Shown here piece after piece: positions 35,886 to 44,580 of a DNA stretch of 64,000 nucleotides. The translations under genes and the position numbers were made by a program. The stretch lies in contig NZ_BAABWE010000006.1 in the NCBI RefSeq assembly GCF_040371755.1, positions 124,001-188,000 of the forward strand, read 5' to 3'. The DNA comes from Bermanella sp040371755. Lineage in GTDB: Bacteria; Pseudomonadota; Gammaproteobacteria; Pseudomonadales; Oceanobacteraceae. The number at the start of each line of letters is the position of its first letter. The first letter of the stretch is position 1. The notes beneath the pieces were generated by a model. The model was not told the DNA's origin, did not search any database, and saw only the letters and a program-made list of their open reading frames with translations.

Positions 35886-35908
35886 TCCAACTTTTTTTAA
35901 CTTTGAGT

Positions 35909-35936
35909 ATTGAAAATACTTTGGTTGCCCCCATTT
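35909..35936 (+). promoter_or_regulatory. Sigma-32 heat-shock promoter of groESL
   Basis: TTGAAA at 35910-35915 and CCCCATTT at 35929-35936 are separated by 13 bases. These are almost exactly the -35 and -10 consensus elements for RpoH at the expected spacing. The site is about 95 bases upstream of groES. No CIRCE inverted repeat is present, so control is likely through RpoH rather than HrcA. Confidence 0.9.
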
Positions 35937-36031
35937 ACAGTTCACAACTTTTTTAATGCGGTTATGCCGCACTTTTAACCTAAATTTGCTGTTATCAGCA
36001 TTAACCTAAAAAATCGTTTGGAGATACCTAA

Positions 36032-36325
36032 ATGAAAATCCGTCCGTTACACGATCGAATCGTAGTTCGTCGTAAAGAAGAAGAAACTAAAACGGCTGGC
36101 GGAATCGTGCTTCCTGGCGCAGCTGCCGAAAAACCTAATCAGGGAGTTGTGGTTGCAGTGGGTACGGGTCGTGTTTTACAAAATGGCGAAATACAAGCGC
36201 TTGCTGTTAAAGAAGGCGATATTGTGTTGTTTGGCCAATATGGCGGCACGAACACAGTTAAAATTGACGGTGAAGAGCTGTTAATTATGAGTGAAGGCGA
36301 GATTTACGGCATCATCGAAGACTAA
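36032..36325 (+). CDS. groS: Co-chaperonin GroES
   Basis: GroES forms the heptameric lid of the GroEL folding chamber. The 97-residue protein starts MKIRPLHDRIVVRR and has the mobile loop EEETKTAGGIVLPGAA near residues 16-31, which binds GroEL. The C-terminal part ends with the usual EGEIYGIIED. A GGAG ribosome-binding site precedes the ATG. GroEL follows after about 50 bases, and both should be transcribed from the sigma-32 promoter at 35909. Confidence 0.99.
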   Translation: MKIRPLHDRIVVRRKEEETKTAGGIVLPGAAAEKPNQGVVVAVGTGRVLQNGEIQALAVKEGDIVLFGQYGGTNTVKIDGEELLIMSEGEIYGIIED

Positions 36326-36376
36326 TCTTTGATTCGCATATTTTAGTACAATTGTTTTTAAGTTAAGGAAAGAATC

Positions 36377-38017
36377 ATGGCAAAAGACGTAATATTTGGT
36401 GATAGCGCTCGCAACAAAATGCTGGCGGGTGTGAATGTTCTAGCAGACGCAGTGAAAGTGACTTTAGGCCCTAAAGGTCGTAACGTGGTTTTGGATAAGT
36501 CATTCGGCGCACCAACCATCACTAAAGACGGTGTATCTGTAGCCAAAGAAATCGAATTAGAAGATAAATTCGAAAACATGGGCGCACAAATGGTGAAAGA
36601 AGTTGCTTCTCAAGCCAATGATAAAGCCGGTGACGGTACAACAACAGCTACTGTATTAGCACAAGCCATCATTAACGAAGGCCTGAAGTCAGTGGCTGCT
36701 GGCATGAACCCAATGGATCTTAAGCGCGGTATCGATAAAGCCACTGCAGCGGTAGTGGAAGAGCTAGCCAAATTATCTCAGCCTTGTGGTGATGGTAAAT
36801 CAATTGCGCAGGTAGGTACGATCTCAGCAAACTCTGATAGCACAGTGGGCGATTTAATTGCTCAAGCTATGGAAAAAGTAGGCAAAGAAGGGGTTATCAC
36901 TGTTGAAGAAGGTCAAGGCCTGCAAGACGAACTAGAAGTAGTTGAAGGTATGCAGTTTGACCGTGGTTATTTATCGCCATACTTCATCAACAATCAAGAA
37001 AAAATGAGTGTTGAGCTAGAAAACCCAGTGATCCTTCTTGCTGATAAGAAAATCGACAACCTTCAAGAGATTATTCCATTACTTGAAGCGGTTGCTAAAT
37101 CTGGTCGCCCACTATTGATCGTAGCGGAAGACGTAGAAGGCCAAGCTTTGGCAACATTAGTTGTTAACACCATGCGCGGTACATTCAAAGTAGCTGCGGT
37201 TAAAGCACCTGGTTTTGGCGATCGCCGTAAAGCTATGTTGCAAGACATTGCTATTCTAACGGGCGGTAAAGTGATTTCTGAAGAAATCGGTATGAGCCTA
37301 GAAACCACTACTTTAGAAGATCTAGGTACAGCGAAGAAAGTCGTGATCGATAAAGAAAACACTGTAATTGTTGACGGTGCCGGCGCTGAAGATGATGTTA
37401 AGTCACGTTGTGATCAAATCCGTGCTGAAGCAGATGCGTCTACATCAGACTACGACAAGGAAAAACTTCAAGAACGCCTAGCGAAGCTAGCTGGCGGTGT
37501 TGCAGTTATTAAAGTTGGCGCTGGTTCTGAAATTGAAATGAAAGAGAAAAAAGACCGCGTTGAAGACGCTCTTCAAGCAACCCGTGCAGCGGTTGAAGAA
37601 GGCGTGGTAGCCGGTGGTGGTGTTGCGCTAATTCGAGCTTTAAGCCAAGTAACGGTTGAAGGTGATAACGAAGACCAAAACGTAGGTATTGCCTTGGCTT
37701 TACGTGCAATGGAAGCACCGATTCGTCAAATCTCAGCCAATGCGGGGGATGAAGGTTCTGTTGTTGTAGACAAAGTGAAGTCAGGTGAAGGCAACTTTGG
37801 TTATAACGCTGCAACAGGCGTATACGGTGACATGATCGAAATGGGGATTTTAGACCCAGCGAAAGTGACTCGCTCTTCATTGCAAGCAGCTGCTTCTATT
37901 GGTGGTTTGATGATCACTACAGAGGCTATGGTTGCTGATCTACCGGAAGAAAAAGGCGCAGCTATGCCAGATATGGGTGGCATGGGCGGAATGGGTGGCA
38001 TGGGCGGAATGATGTAA
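36377..38017 (+). CDS. groL: Chaperonin GroEL
   Basis: GroEL is the 60-kDa double-ring chaperonin. The 546-residue protein has the ATP-site motif DGTTTATVLAQ near residues 87-97 (with catalytic Asp87 in GDGTTT), the apical domain and the classical GGM-repeat tail. AKDVIFGDSARNKML at the N-terminus is typical. Length and motifs are fully normal. Codon use is biased towards GGT, GTA and similar high-expression choices. A hairpin terminator follows the stop codon at 38043-38070. Confidence 0.99.
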   Translation: MAKDVIFGDSARNKMLAGVNVLADAVKVTLGPKGRNVVLDKSFGAPTITKDGVSVAKEIELEDKFENMGAQMVKEVASQANDKAGDGTTTATVLAQAIINEGLKSVAAGMNPMDLKRGIDKATAAVVEELAKLSQPCGDGKSIAQVGTISANSDSTVGDLIAQAMEKVGKEGVITVEEGQGLQDELEVVEGMQFDRGYLSPYFINNQEKMSVELENPVILLADKKIDNLQEIIPLLEAVAKSGRPLLIVAEDVEGQALATLVVNTMRGTFKVAAVKAPGFGDRRKAMLQDIAILTGGKVISEEIGMSLETTTLEDLGTAKKVVIDKENTVIVDGAGAEDDVKSRCDQIRAEADASTSDYDKEKLQERLAKLAGGVAVIKVGAGSEIEMKEKKDRVEDALQATRAAVEEGVVAGGGVALIRALSQVTVEGDNEDQNVGIALALRAMEAPIRQISANAGDEGSVVVDKVKSGEGNFGYNAATGVYGDMIEMGILDPAKVTRSSLQAAASIGGLMITTEAMVADLPEEKGAAMPDMGGMGGMGGMGGMM

Positions 38018-38042
38018 TTCATACTGAACTCAGCCAATATAT

Positions 38043-38070
38043 AAAGGTCTCCTTAGGGAGGCCTTTTTTG
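38043..38070 (+). terminator. Intrinsic terminator of groESL
   Basis: The stem AAGGTCTCC with GGAGGCCTT (one G-U pair), loop TTAG, is followed by a U-run. It begins about 25 bases after the groL stop codon. Confidence 0.88.
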
Positions 38071-38249
38071 TGAGTAGACAAAAAGATGTTTTACTTTTAG
38101 CCAGTGGCGATTGATATGGCATAATATGTCGTAATAAAACTAATAATATATGGTTTAGTTCTACTTTTTTGTCACATGGTATCGTTACAGTGAGCGCTAG
38201 CTGCTTTACAATGGTGCCCCTTTTTTTAGATGCATAAGGTTATTCTATA

Positions 38250-39011
38250 GTGGCTAAGGCCGAAGGAAATCGCGGACTCATTGCCGTGTCGATAGTGGTG
38301 TACCTAGTGTGCTTAATTGCTTTAACACCCCTTAGTGTGGTGCATAAATTTCTCGCACCTGAAAATTTGCCTGTTGAAGTTGTGGCAGTATCGGGCACAC
38401 TGTGGAAGGGTGAGGTGGTACTTAAACATCCGATGACTGGGCAAATAAGCAGTATGTGGTCTATTTACCCAATGGCATTAATAAAAGGCCAAGTTAAAGC
38501 TGATTTAGAAGTGGATTCATCACTAGCGCAGTTTACTTCGCAGGTGGCGTTTAACCCATTAACAAACCAAGTAGCTTTCAATGAAACAAATGGTTTTGTC
38601 AGTGCTAATCTAGTGAATAAGGCGCTAGTTCAGTCTAAGACTCAGGTTAATGGTGATTTTGAATTATCAGACACCCACCTTGAGTATAATTTAACCACTG
38701 GAGAAAGTGATGAAGCTAGTGGACAAGTAGTCTGGATGGGCGGCAACGTTGTTTACCCTAAAGGGCGTAAACATGCTCAAGCAGAATTACCAATGCTAGT
38801 GGCTAAAATTACAACAGAGAATAAAGAGTTGTTGGCAAATGTGTCCACCGTAGAAGGACAACAATTGGCGACAGCGAGTATAAAAAAAGATGGTTGGGCA
38901 AACCTTGCAGTACGTAAGGCAATGATCGACTTAGTTGGTGAAAAATGGCCCAATAAAGTGTCATCTGACACTGTGGTATTTGAAGTATCTGAGCGCGTAT
39001 TTACACGCTAG
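38250..39011 (+). CDS. gspN: Type II secretion system protein GspN
   Basis: GspN is a bitopic inner-membrane accessory protein of the type II secretion system. The 253-residue product has one membrane anchor near residues 10-32 (GLIAVSIVVYLVCLIALTPLSVV) and a periplasmic part with the family segment VVAVSGTLWKGEV near residues 50-62. The start is a GTG. It is the first gene of gspN-gspC-gspD, the order used in Marinobacter- and Xanthomonas-like systems where gspN precedes gspC. The role of GspN is poorly understood, and many systems lack it. Confidence 0.85.
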   Translation: MAKAEGNRGLIAVSIVVYLVCLIALTPLSVVHKFLAPENLPVEVVAVSGTLWKGEVVLKHPMTGQISSMWSIYPMALIKGQVKADLEVDSSLAQFTSQVAFNPLTNQVAFNETNGFVSANLVNKALVQSKTQVNGDFELSDTHLEYNLTTGESDEASGQVVWMGGNVVYPKGRKHAQAELPMLVAKITTENKELLANVSTVEGQQLATASIKKDGWANLAVRKAMIDLVGEKWPNKVSSDTVVFEVSERVFTR

Positions 39012-39026
39012 TAAAAAGGTTTATTT

Positions 39027-39887
39027 GTGCATTGGACAGAACATAAAGCATTCCAACCCAGTATTACCATTGCAAAATGGATATTGAGTTTATGTGTGTC
39101 TTACCAGTTAGCGGTATTGACGTGGTTGATGATTGATCGACCAGTCGTGGTATTACCTGAACCGACGCAAGCGCAAAGCGAAATGGCGGCGATGCCCCAA
39201 TCTTATGGTTTGGCAAAACTGGATTTATTTGGCAGCGCGACGCAAGCCCCTAGTGCGCCTCAAGAAGAAATTAATGCACCAAAAACCCGACTGCGATTAT
39301 TATTAATGGGTGTATTTGTAGCCGCCGAAAAAACACAGTCTAGTGCAATTATTGCCGAACAAGGCCGTGATGGTGAGTTTTTCAGAGTCGGTGATCGTGT
39401 GCAAGGCCGTGCATTGTTATCACAGGTTTATGAAGACAAAGTCATCATTGATAATAATGGCAAGTTTGAAACCCTAACCTTTGAAGAAAGTCAAAAAGCA
39501 TTACAAGGTATCACCGCCAATAAAGCGCCTGTAAAGCCATCAAAAAAGCCCGCTGTTAATCGAAAAGAATTTCGTAAAGAGCTGATGCAGGTCCGTACCG
39601 CCGATCAATTTGTTAATTTTGCAAGACAACAACTTCAAAACCCGCAGCAAGCAATGAAAAATTTAGGCGTTGAGCCAACGGATGGCGGTTACATCGTTTC
39701 GCGATCCGCCACCATGCTTCTGAGTATCGGAATGAAGCCTGGTGACAAATTAATATCTGTGAATGGAAACCAACTTGGTGACCCTGAGCAGGATAGAAAT
39801 CTTATTGATGAAGTTTACGCATCCGGAAATGCCAGTCTTGTTGTTGAGCGTGGCAGTCGACGTATGACCATCAATCACTCGTTTTAA
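39027..39887 (+). CDS. gspC: Type II secretion system protein GspC
   Basis: GspC connects the inner-membrane platform to the GspD secretin. The 286-residue protein has a membrane anchor near residues 16-36 (LSLCVSYQLAVLTWLMI), a periplasmic homology region near residues 70-165 (LFGSA, then LLLMGVFVA and the RVGDRV turn) and a C-terminal PDZ domain near residues 210-286 (GYIVSRSATMLLSIGMKPGDKLISVNG). The start is a GTG about 15 bases after gspN. The presence of a PDZ rather than a coiled-coil domain places it with the Out/Eps type of GspC. Confidence 0.93.
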   Translation: MHWTEHKAFQPSITIAKWILSLCVSYQLAVLTWLMIDRPVVVLPEPTQAQSEMAAMPQSYGLAKLDLFGSATQAPSAPQEEINAPKTRLRLLLMGVFVAAEKTQSSAIIAEQGRDGEFFRVGDRVQGRALLSQVYEDKVIIDNNGKFETLTFEESQKALQGITANKAPVKPSKKPAVNRKEFRKELMQVRTADQFVNFARQQLQNPQQAMKNLGVEPTDGGYIVSRSATMLLSIGMKPGDKLISVNGNQLGDPEQDRNLIDEVYASGNASLVVERGSRRMTINHSF

Positions 39888-39889
39888 TT

Positions 39890-41812
39890 ATGGTCTTGAA
39901 TATGAAAATAAAAAGCTGGATTCACGCCGTTATCTTTTTACTACTGCTACCAAGTGCAGGGGCGTTCTCAAATGATGATCAAACTTGGAAGGTAAATCTA
40001 AAAGACGCAGATATAAAAGCGTTTATTTCTCAGGTGGCTAACATTACGGGTTACAGTTTTGTTATTGACCCAAGGGTAAAGGGTAAAGTGACCATTGTTT
40101 CTGATACATCTATGTCAAAAAATGATGTGTATGAAATGTTTCAAACAGTGCTGCAAGTACATGGCTTTTCAGCCATACCTGCGGGCAGTGTCATTAAAAT
40201 TGTTCAGCAAAATGACACTAAGCAAGAAGGTGGCATGCCAACGGCGCTGAAAAGCACAAAACCCAGTGAGCAATTGATTACACAAGTCATTCAAATTAAA
40301 GACACTCCAGCATTAGATCTAGTGCCCATTCTGCGACCAATGGTTGCAAAGTATGGTCATTTAGCCGGAGTTAGAAGCGCTAATGCTTTAATTGTGACTG
40401 ATCACGCATCTAACGTACGTCGTTTGGAAAAAATTATCGAACGCTTAGATGGATCTGGTGTATCTGAGTTAGAAGTTGTGCAACTTGAAGAGGCTTGGGT
40501 TGGCGATATAGTTGATATTCTTACCAGCTTAGATCCAGAAAAAGTCAGCGAAGGCGGTAAAGCCAAAGAAGCCAGTGGAGTTGCAGGGCGTATTCGCGTA
40601 GTAGCAGATGAACGCGCTAACCGCTTAATTATTCGTGGTGAAAAAAGTGCCCGCGAAAATGTAAAAGCATTAATCTTGAGCTTAGATAAACCATCTAAAT
40701 TTTCAGGTAAAGCTTCGGTATTACGTTTACAACACGCCGATGCAAAAGAGTTAGCGGACCTACTTAAAAACTTAATGGGCGAAGTAAAAGACGAAAAAGG
40801 TAAAAGCAAGGTTTCAGGTAATGTGAGTATCCATGCAGATACCGGTTTAAACGCTTTGGTTGTTCGTGCGGAGCCCTCGGTGATGTCAGAAATCAAAGAG
40901 GTAGTGTCTCAGCTTGATATTCGACGTGCTCAGGTATTAATTGAAGCCGCTATTTTAGAAGTATCTGGTACAGTTGATAATAGAGTGGGAGTACAAGGGG
41001 CGGTTGCAGATGCCGCGGCTATTGATAGCGGCAGCAGTGATACCCCGTTACTTGGTACTAACTTTAGTGATGGAGGTACAAGCTTAACTAATTTCATTGC
41101 AGGTATCGCAACGGGTCAGCCTGCACTTAGTTCTGGTTTAACCTTAGGTATGGGTGGTAGCCAAGGCGGAAACGACTTTGCTATTTTGATTCAAGCACTT
41201 GAATCAGTAACCAATACAAACCTACTTAGTACTCCAAGCATTATGACGCTGGATAACCAAGAAGCTGAAATTATTGTGGGCCAAAATGTACCGTTTGTGA
41301 CGGGACAGCAATCATCGACCACCAACGCGAATCCATTTACGACCATTGAACGTCAAGATATCGGTACTACTTTGAAGGTAATACCGCATATTCAAGATGG
41401 TAAATTTATTCGTTTAGAGGTGGAGCAAACCACTGAGTCTGTTCAAAGTACTGCAGTAGAAGGGCAGTCAGATTTAATTACCAATAAACGTTCAATTAAA
41501 ACGCAAATTTTAGCGGAGAACGGTGAGATCATTGCTTTAGGTGGCTTGATTCGTGATGCGGTCCAAGAAACCGAAAGTAAAGTGCCTTTTTTAGGTGATA
41601 TTCCGATTCTAGGTTGGTTGTTCCGCTCATCTGGTGAGTCCCATGTGAAACAAAACCTAGTGGTCTTATTAAAGCCTACCGTGGTGTTAAGCAAAGAAAC
41701 TAATCAAGAAATACTACGTCGTAAATACGACGGCATTTACGATGTGGATTTAAGTAGACACATTGGCGAGGACGGTATAGACAAAAAACTAGAGTTATTA
41801 TTTCAGCGTTAA
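39890..41812 (+). CDS. gspD: Type II secretion system secretin GspD
   Basis: GspD forms the outer-membrane channel for folded exoproteins. The 640-residue protein has a signal peptide, an N0 domain (VNLKDADIKAFISQVANITG), three N1-N3 KH-like repeats (for example HLAGVRSANALIVTD and VVADERANRLIIRG) and the secretin core from about residue 350, with VPFVTGQ and the terminal VPFLGDIPILGWLFRS motif. Two starts are possible (39890 and 39902). It ends in a perfect bidirectional terminator, so gspE to gspM are not in this transcript and must lie elsewhere. PilD at 0.8 kb would process the pseudopilins. Confidence 0.97.
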   Translation: MVLNMKIKSWIHAVIFLLLLPSAGAFSNDDQTWKVNLKDADIKAFISQVANITGYSFVIDPRVKGKVTIVSDTSMSKNDVYEMFQTVLQVHGFSAIPAGSVIKIVQQNDTKQEGGMPTALKSTKPSEQLITQVIQIKDTPALDLVPILRPMVAKYGHLAGVRSANALIVTDHASNVRRLEKIIERLDGSGVSELEVVQLEEAWVGDIVDILTSLDPEKVSEGGKAKEASGVAGRIRVVADERANRLIIRGEKSARENVKALILSLDKPSKFSGKASVLRLQHADAKELADLLKNLMGEVKDEKGKSKVSGNVSIHADTGLNALVVRAEPSVMSEIKEVVSQLDIRRAQVLIEAAILEVSGTVDNRVGVQGAVADAAAIDSGSSDTPLLGTNFSDGGTSLTNFIAGIATGQPALSSGLTLGMGGSQGGNDFAILIQALESVTNTNLLSTPSIMTLDNQEAEIIVGQNVPFVTGQQSSTTNANPFTTIERQDIGTTLKVIPHIQDGKFIRLEVEQTTESVQSTAVEGQSDLITNKRSIKTQILAENGEIIALGGLIRDAVQETESKVPFLGDIPILGWLFRSSGESHVKQNLVVLLKPTVVLSKETNQEILRRKYDGIYDVDLSRHIGEDGIDKKLELLFQR

Positions 41813-41826
41813 TAGTGACTTGAAGT

Positions 41827-41870
41827 TAGACATAAAAAAACCAAGCTAATGCTTGGTTTTTTTATGTCTA
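41827..41870. terminator. Bidirectional terminator between gspD and ppnN
   Basis: This is a perfect 44-base inverted repeat with 20-base arms and a TAAT loop. The inner CCAAGC/GCTTGG core is flanked by seven A or T residues on each side. It serves gspD on the plus strand and the convergent ppnN gene on the minus strand. Confidence 0.92.
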
Positions 41871-41879
41871 AAATACCAA

Positions 41880-43262
41880 TTAATTTACAATGCGATAGCA
41901 AGGTTCATATTTAGAACCACCTGGTAGCTTCATTCGATTCTGCTGCACCATATTACTTAGTAGTCCTTCCATAGGGGCGATAATAGTTTTATCCCCATGA
42001 AGGGTAAATGGGCCAAACTCTCTGACGGCTAATATGCCATCTTGTTTGACATTGCCTGCGACAATACCACTAAACGCACGGCGCAGGTTTGCTGCTAAAA
42101 TATGAATGGGTTGGTTTAATGAAAGATTGAGTTTATTCATATTGTCGTGAGTAGGTGCAAATGGTGCTTGAAATTCCTTATCAATTGTTAGCATCCAGTT
42201 ATAGAAAAAGGCGTCGTTGTTCTCTTTTCTAAACTCTGTCACTTTAGCCATATTGTCGCGCATATAAATGGCTACGGCCTCAGGATCATCAATGATGATT
42301 TTATATTTCGCTTTTGCTTCGTTGCCCAAGCACTTTCCAATGAAATCATCTATTTGATTAAAATACGCTTCAGCAGATTTAGGCCCGGTAAACACTAATG
42401 GAAAGGGGATGTTTTTGTTTTTAGGGTGCAATAGAATGCCCAGAAGATATAAAATTTCTTCAGCTGTACCTGCTCCACCGGGGAACACAATAATGCCGTG
42501 AGCACAACGTACAAACGCTTCTAGGCGTTTTTCAATGTCGGGCAAAATGACCAGTTCATTTACGATTGGGTTGGGTGCTTCGGCGGCAATTATGCCAGGC
42601 TCTGTGATGCCTACATATCGACCTGTGCGTATGTGCTGCTTAGCATGGCCTATGGTTGCACCTTTCATTGGGCCTTTCATTGCACCTGGGCCACAGCCTG
42701 TGCCAACGTCTAAGGCTCTTAAGCCCAATTGATAGCCTACCACTTTGGTATAATCATATTCTTCACGGCTAATACTGTGGCCGCCCCAGCAAACTACTAG
42801 ATCCGAGGTGGTGCCATACCTCAGCATGTTGGCGTTTCTTAAAATATGAAACACCATATTTGTGATCTGTTCGCTGTTTTGTTGTTGGTCTTCACAGGCT
42901 AAAAATTTAGGGTTGTTAATGATTTCATCGTGGGTATAAATAATATCCCTAAGCACTGCAAATAAGTGTTCGCGGATACCAAAGATAACTTCACCATCGA
43001 CAAAGGCATCACAAGGGGCGTTGAATAAATCCAACACAATGCCTCTATCAAGTTGAACCACTTGAATATCAAAGGCGTTGTATTCGTCTTGTTCTGCCAT
43101 GCAGTCATCAGCAATGCTGCCACAGTTTAATACTGCAAAGGCGCATCGTTTAAAGATTTCATGTAGGCCACCTTCGCTGACGTCTTTAAGGCGATTAACT
43201 TCGTGGCGGGATAAAACGCGAAGAGCTTTTCTTGGGGTAATACGTGCTTTTGCTACTGCCAT
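41880..43262 (-). CDS. ppnN: Pyrimidine/purine nucleotide 5'-monophosphate nucleosidase PpnN
   Basis: PpnN (formerly YgdH) hydrolyses nucleoside monophosphates to base and ribose 5-phosphate. In E. coli it is activated by (p)ppGpp. The 460-residue product has an N-terminal domain, the LOG/lysine-decarboxylase-like core with LDVGTGCGPGAMKGPMKGA near residues 210-230 and FPGGAGTAEEILYLLG near 300-315, and the family C-terminal region. I chose the ATG at 43262, which has GGAAG nearby; the reading frame extends to 43325, but the added residues do not fit the family. It is the end of a minus-strand run after the CBS protein gene. Confidence 0.93.
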   Translation of the reverse strand: MAVAKARITPRKALRVLSRHEVNRLKDVSEGGLHEIFKRCAFAVLNCGSIADDCMAEQDEYNAFDIQVVQLDRGIVLDLFNAPCDAFVDGEVIFGIREHLFAVLRDIIYTHDEIINNPKFLACEDQQQNSEQITNMVFHILRNANMLRYGTTSDLVVCWGGHSISREEYDYTKVVGYQLGLRALDVGTGCGPGAMKGPMKGATIGHAKQHIRTGRYVGITEPGIIAAEAPNPIVNELVILPDIEKRLEAFVRCAHGIIVFPGGAGTAEEILYLLGILLHPKNKNIPFPLVFTGPKSAEAYFNQIDDFIGKCLGNEAKAKYKIIIDDPEAVAIYMRDNMAKVTEFRKENNDAFFYNWMLTIDKEFQAPFAPTHDNMNKLNLSLNQPIHILAANLRRAFSGIVAGNVKQDGILAVREFGPFTLHGDKTIIAPMEGLLSNMVQQNRMKLPGGSKYEPCYRIVN

Positions 43263-43299
43263 ATAGATCTTCCATTTCTTGTTATAATTAAGGTGTTTC

Positions 43300-43863
43300 T
43301 TAAGCCCAAAACTCCATTGGTCCATACTGACTGGTTATTTTTAAAATGTCACTTCGTGTGACCATTCCTACTAATTCATGCTGCTCGTTAATAATAGGTA
43401 AGCAGCCGATGTGTTCATCAAACATGACGTGGGCAAGTTGATGTATGTCGGTTGCTACTGTGGCGGCAAAGACTTTTTTTGTGATCCACTCCTGATTTTC
43501 TTGTTTAAAAGCCAGTGCCTTTAAAATGTCACATTCTGAAAGTATTGCATTGAGTGTGCCGTTTTCAGTAATAGGTAGGTGTTTAATGTTGTGTTTAATT
43601 AAGGTTTGCCGTGCATGCTCTAAATTTACTTGTTGAATATCCAAACTGATGGCGGGCGTGCTCATTATCTCGCCAGCACGATGAACTTGGCGAGACATGG
43701 GCTTTGATTGTGTATTTTGCTGATAAGCTTTTTGGCCAGTCTGAGAGCGACCTTGAACAGCACGCGTTGGGTTACTAGGGGTTAAGGGGCTGGTGCCTTT
43801 TGACTTCGGAGTTGCATAATCCCGAATACTAGGGCTGCCTTGATCAATAAAAATAAATGGCAT
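43300..43863 (-). CDS. CBS-pair domain protein
   Basis: This 187-residue protein has a basic, disordered-looking N-terminal region of about 65 residues (many Ser, Thr, Gln, Pro) and then two CBS motifs. The first is near residues 68-120 (EIMSTPAISLD...LPITENGTLNAILSECDILKALA) and the second near 130-180 (VFAATVATDIHQLAHVMFDEHIGCLPIINEQHELVGMVTRSDIL). CBS pairs bind adenosyl nucleotides and act as regulators. No catalytic domain is attached. It may act in trans on an unknown partner; the ppnN neighbour also deals with nucleotides, but a link is inference. Confidence 0.88.
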   Translation of the reverse strand: MPFIFIDQGSPSIRDYATPKSKGTSPLTPSNPTRAVQGRSQTGQKAYQQNTQSKPMSRQVHRAGEIMSTPAISLDIQQVNLEHARQTLIKHNIKHLPITENGTLNAILSECDILKALAFKQENQEWITKKVFAATVATDIHQLAHVMFDEHIGCLPIINEQHELVGMVTRSDILKITSQYGPMEFWA

Positions 43864-43875
43864 CAGTGCCTCATT

Positions 43876-44463
43876 TCATTGTTGAGATTGTACCCACTGC
43901 ATGAACTGCTTTTGCTCATATTGGTTAGCATTGGCCCACCAAAATTGTAATTGCTTTAAATTAGGATAGTTCACCTGTTCAAGCTTTTCATCATTACCAA
44001 ATACCAGTGGGTTAGCTTTGGCTGTGTAGTCACTTTGAAGCGTGTTTTTTTGACTATTTAATGTGATGTTTGGGTTTTTAACAAAGGCTTTAGCTTGGTT
44101 ATAGGAATTTAAGGTCGGTGTTTGAAAATGATATTGTTGCCCGGCAAGGAATTCCCCTGCAAATGTAATGTGTCCAGATGTCACTTTCTCATGGGTTTCA
44201 TCATCTATATCCCAAATGTCGCTGTAACGAACAACCAGTGTATGCTGCCCGGGAGCTAATTTTATGGTTAAGTCATGGTTGCGAAACACTTGCTGATATT
44301 GTGAGACCGCTTGCTGGTCAAGTGATATAAGCTCAAAGTTAAGGGGTAATACAAAGCGCACCTCATTATCTACACCAATACTGGGACCGTCATATAGGCG
44401 TAGATGTTTAGGGGTTGAGCAAGCTTGAAGAAATAGAACAACAGATATGAAAAGTATGCGCAT
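43876..44463 (-). CDS. DUF2057 (YccT-like) family exported protein
   Basis: The 195-residue product begins with a short hydrophobic signal ending LQACSTP, which could be a lipobox, so it is exported to the periplasm and may be lipidated. The segments NEVRFVLPLNFELISLDQQAV and GQHTLVVRYSDIW are typical of the DUF2057/YccT family, whose function is not established beyond links to curli and stress in enterobacteria. The start at 44463 gives a normal signal peptide; a TTG start at 44520 would add nineteen unlikely residues. It lies upstream of the CBS gene with a 12-base gap. Confidence 0.8.
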   Translation of the reverse strand: MRILFISVVLFLQACSTPKHLRLYDGPSIGVDNEVRFVLPLNFELISLDQQAVSQYQQVFRNHDLTIKLAPGQHTLVVRYSDIWDIDDETHEKVTSGHITFAGEFLAGQQYHFQTPTLNSYNQAKAFVKNPNITLNSQKNTLQSDYTAKANPLVFGNDEKLEQVNYPNLKQLQFWWANANQYEQKQFMQWVQSQQ

Positions 44464-44580
44464 TGTAGGTCTGATCAAAATAGTTAAACCTATTGTGACT
44501 TTGCTCGGGTTGTTATTCAAGGGAACATTGAGTTTGTTGCTTTAAGGGTTTATAAGGGAAGCAGATTTAAAGGTGATTTT

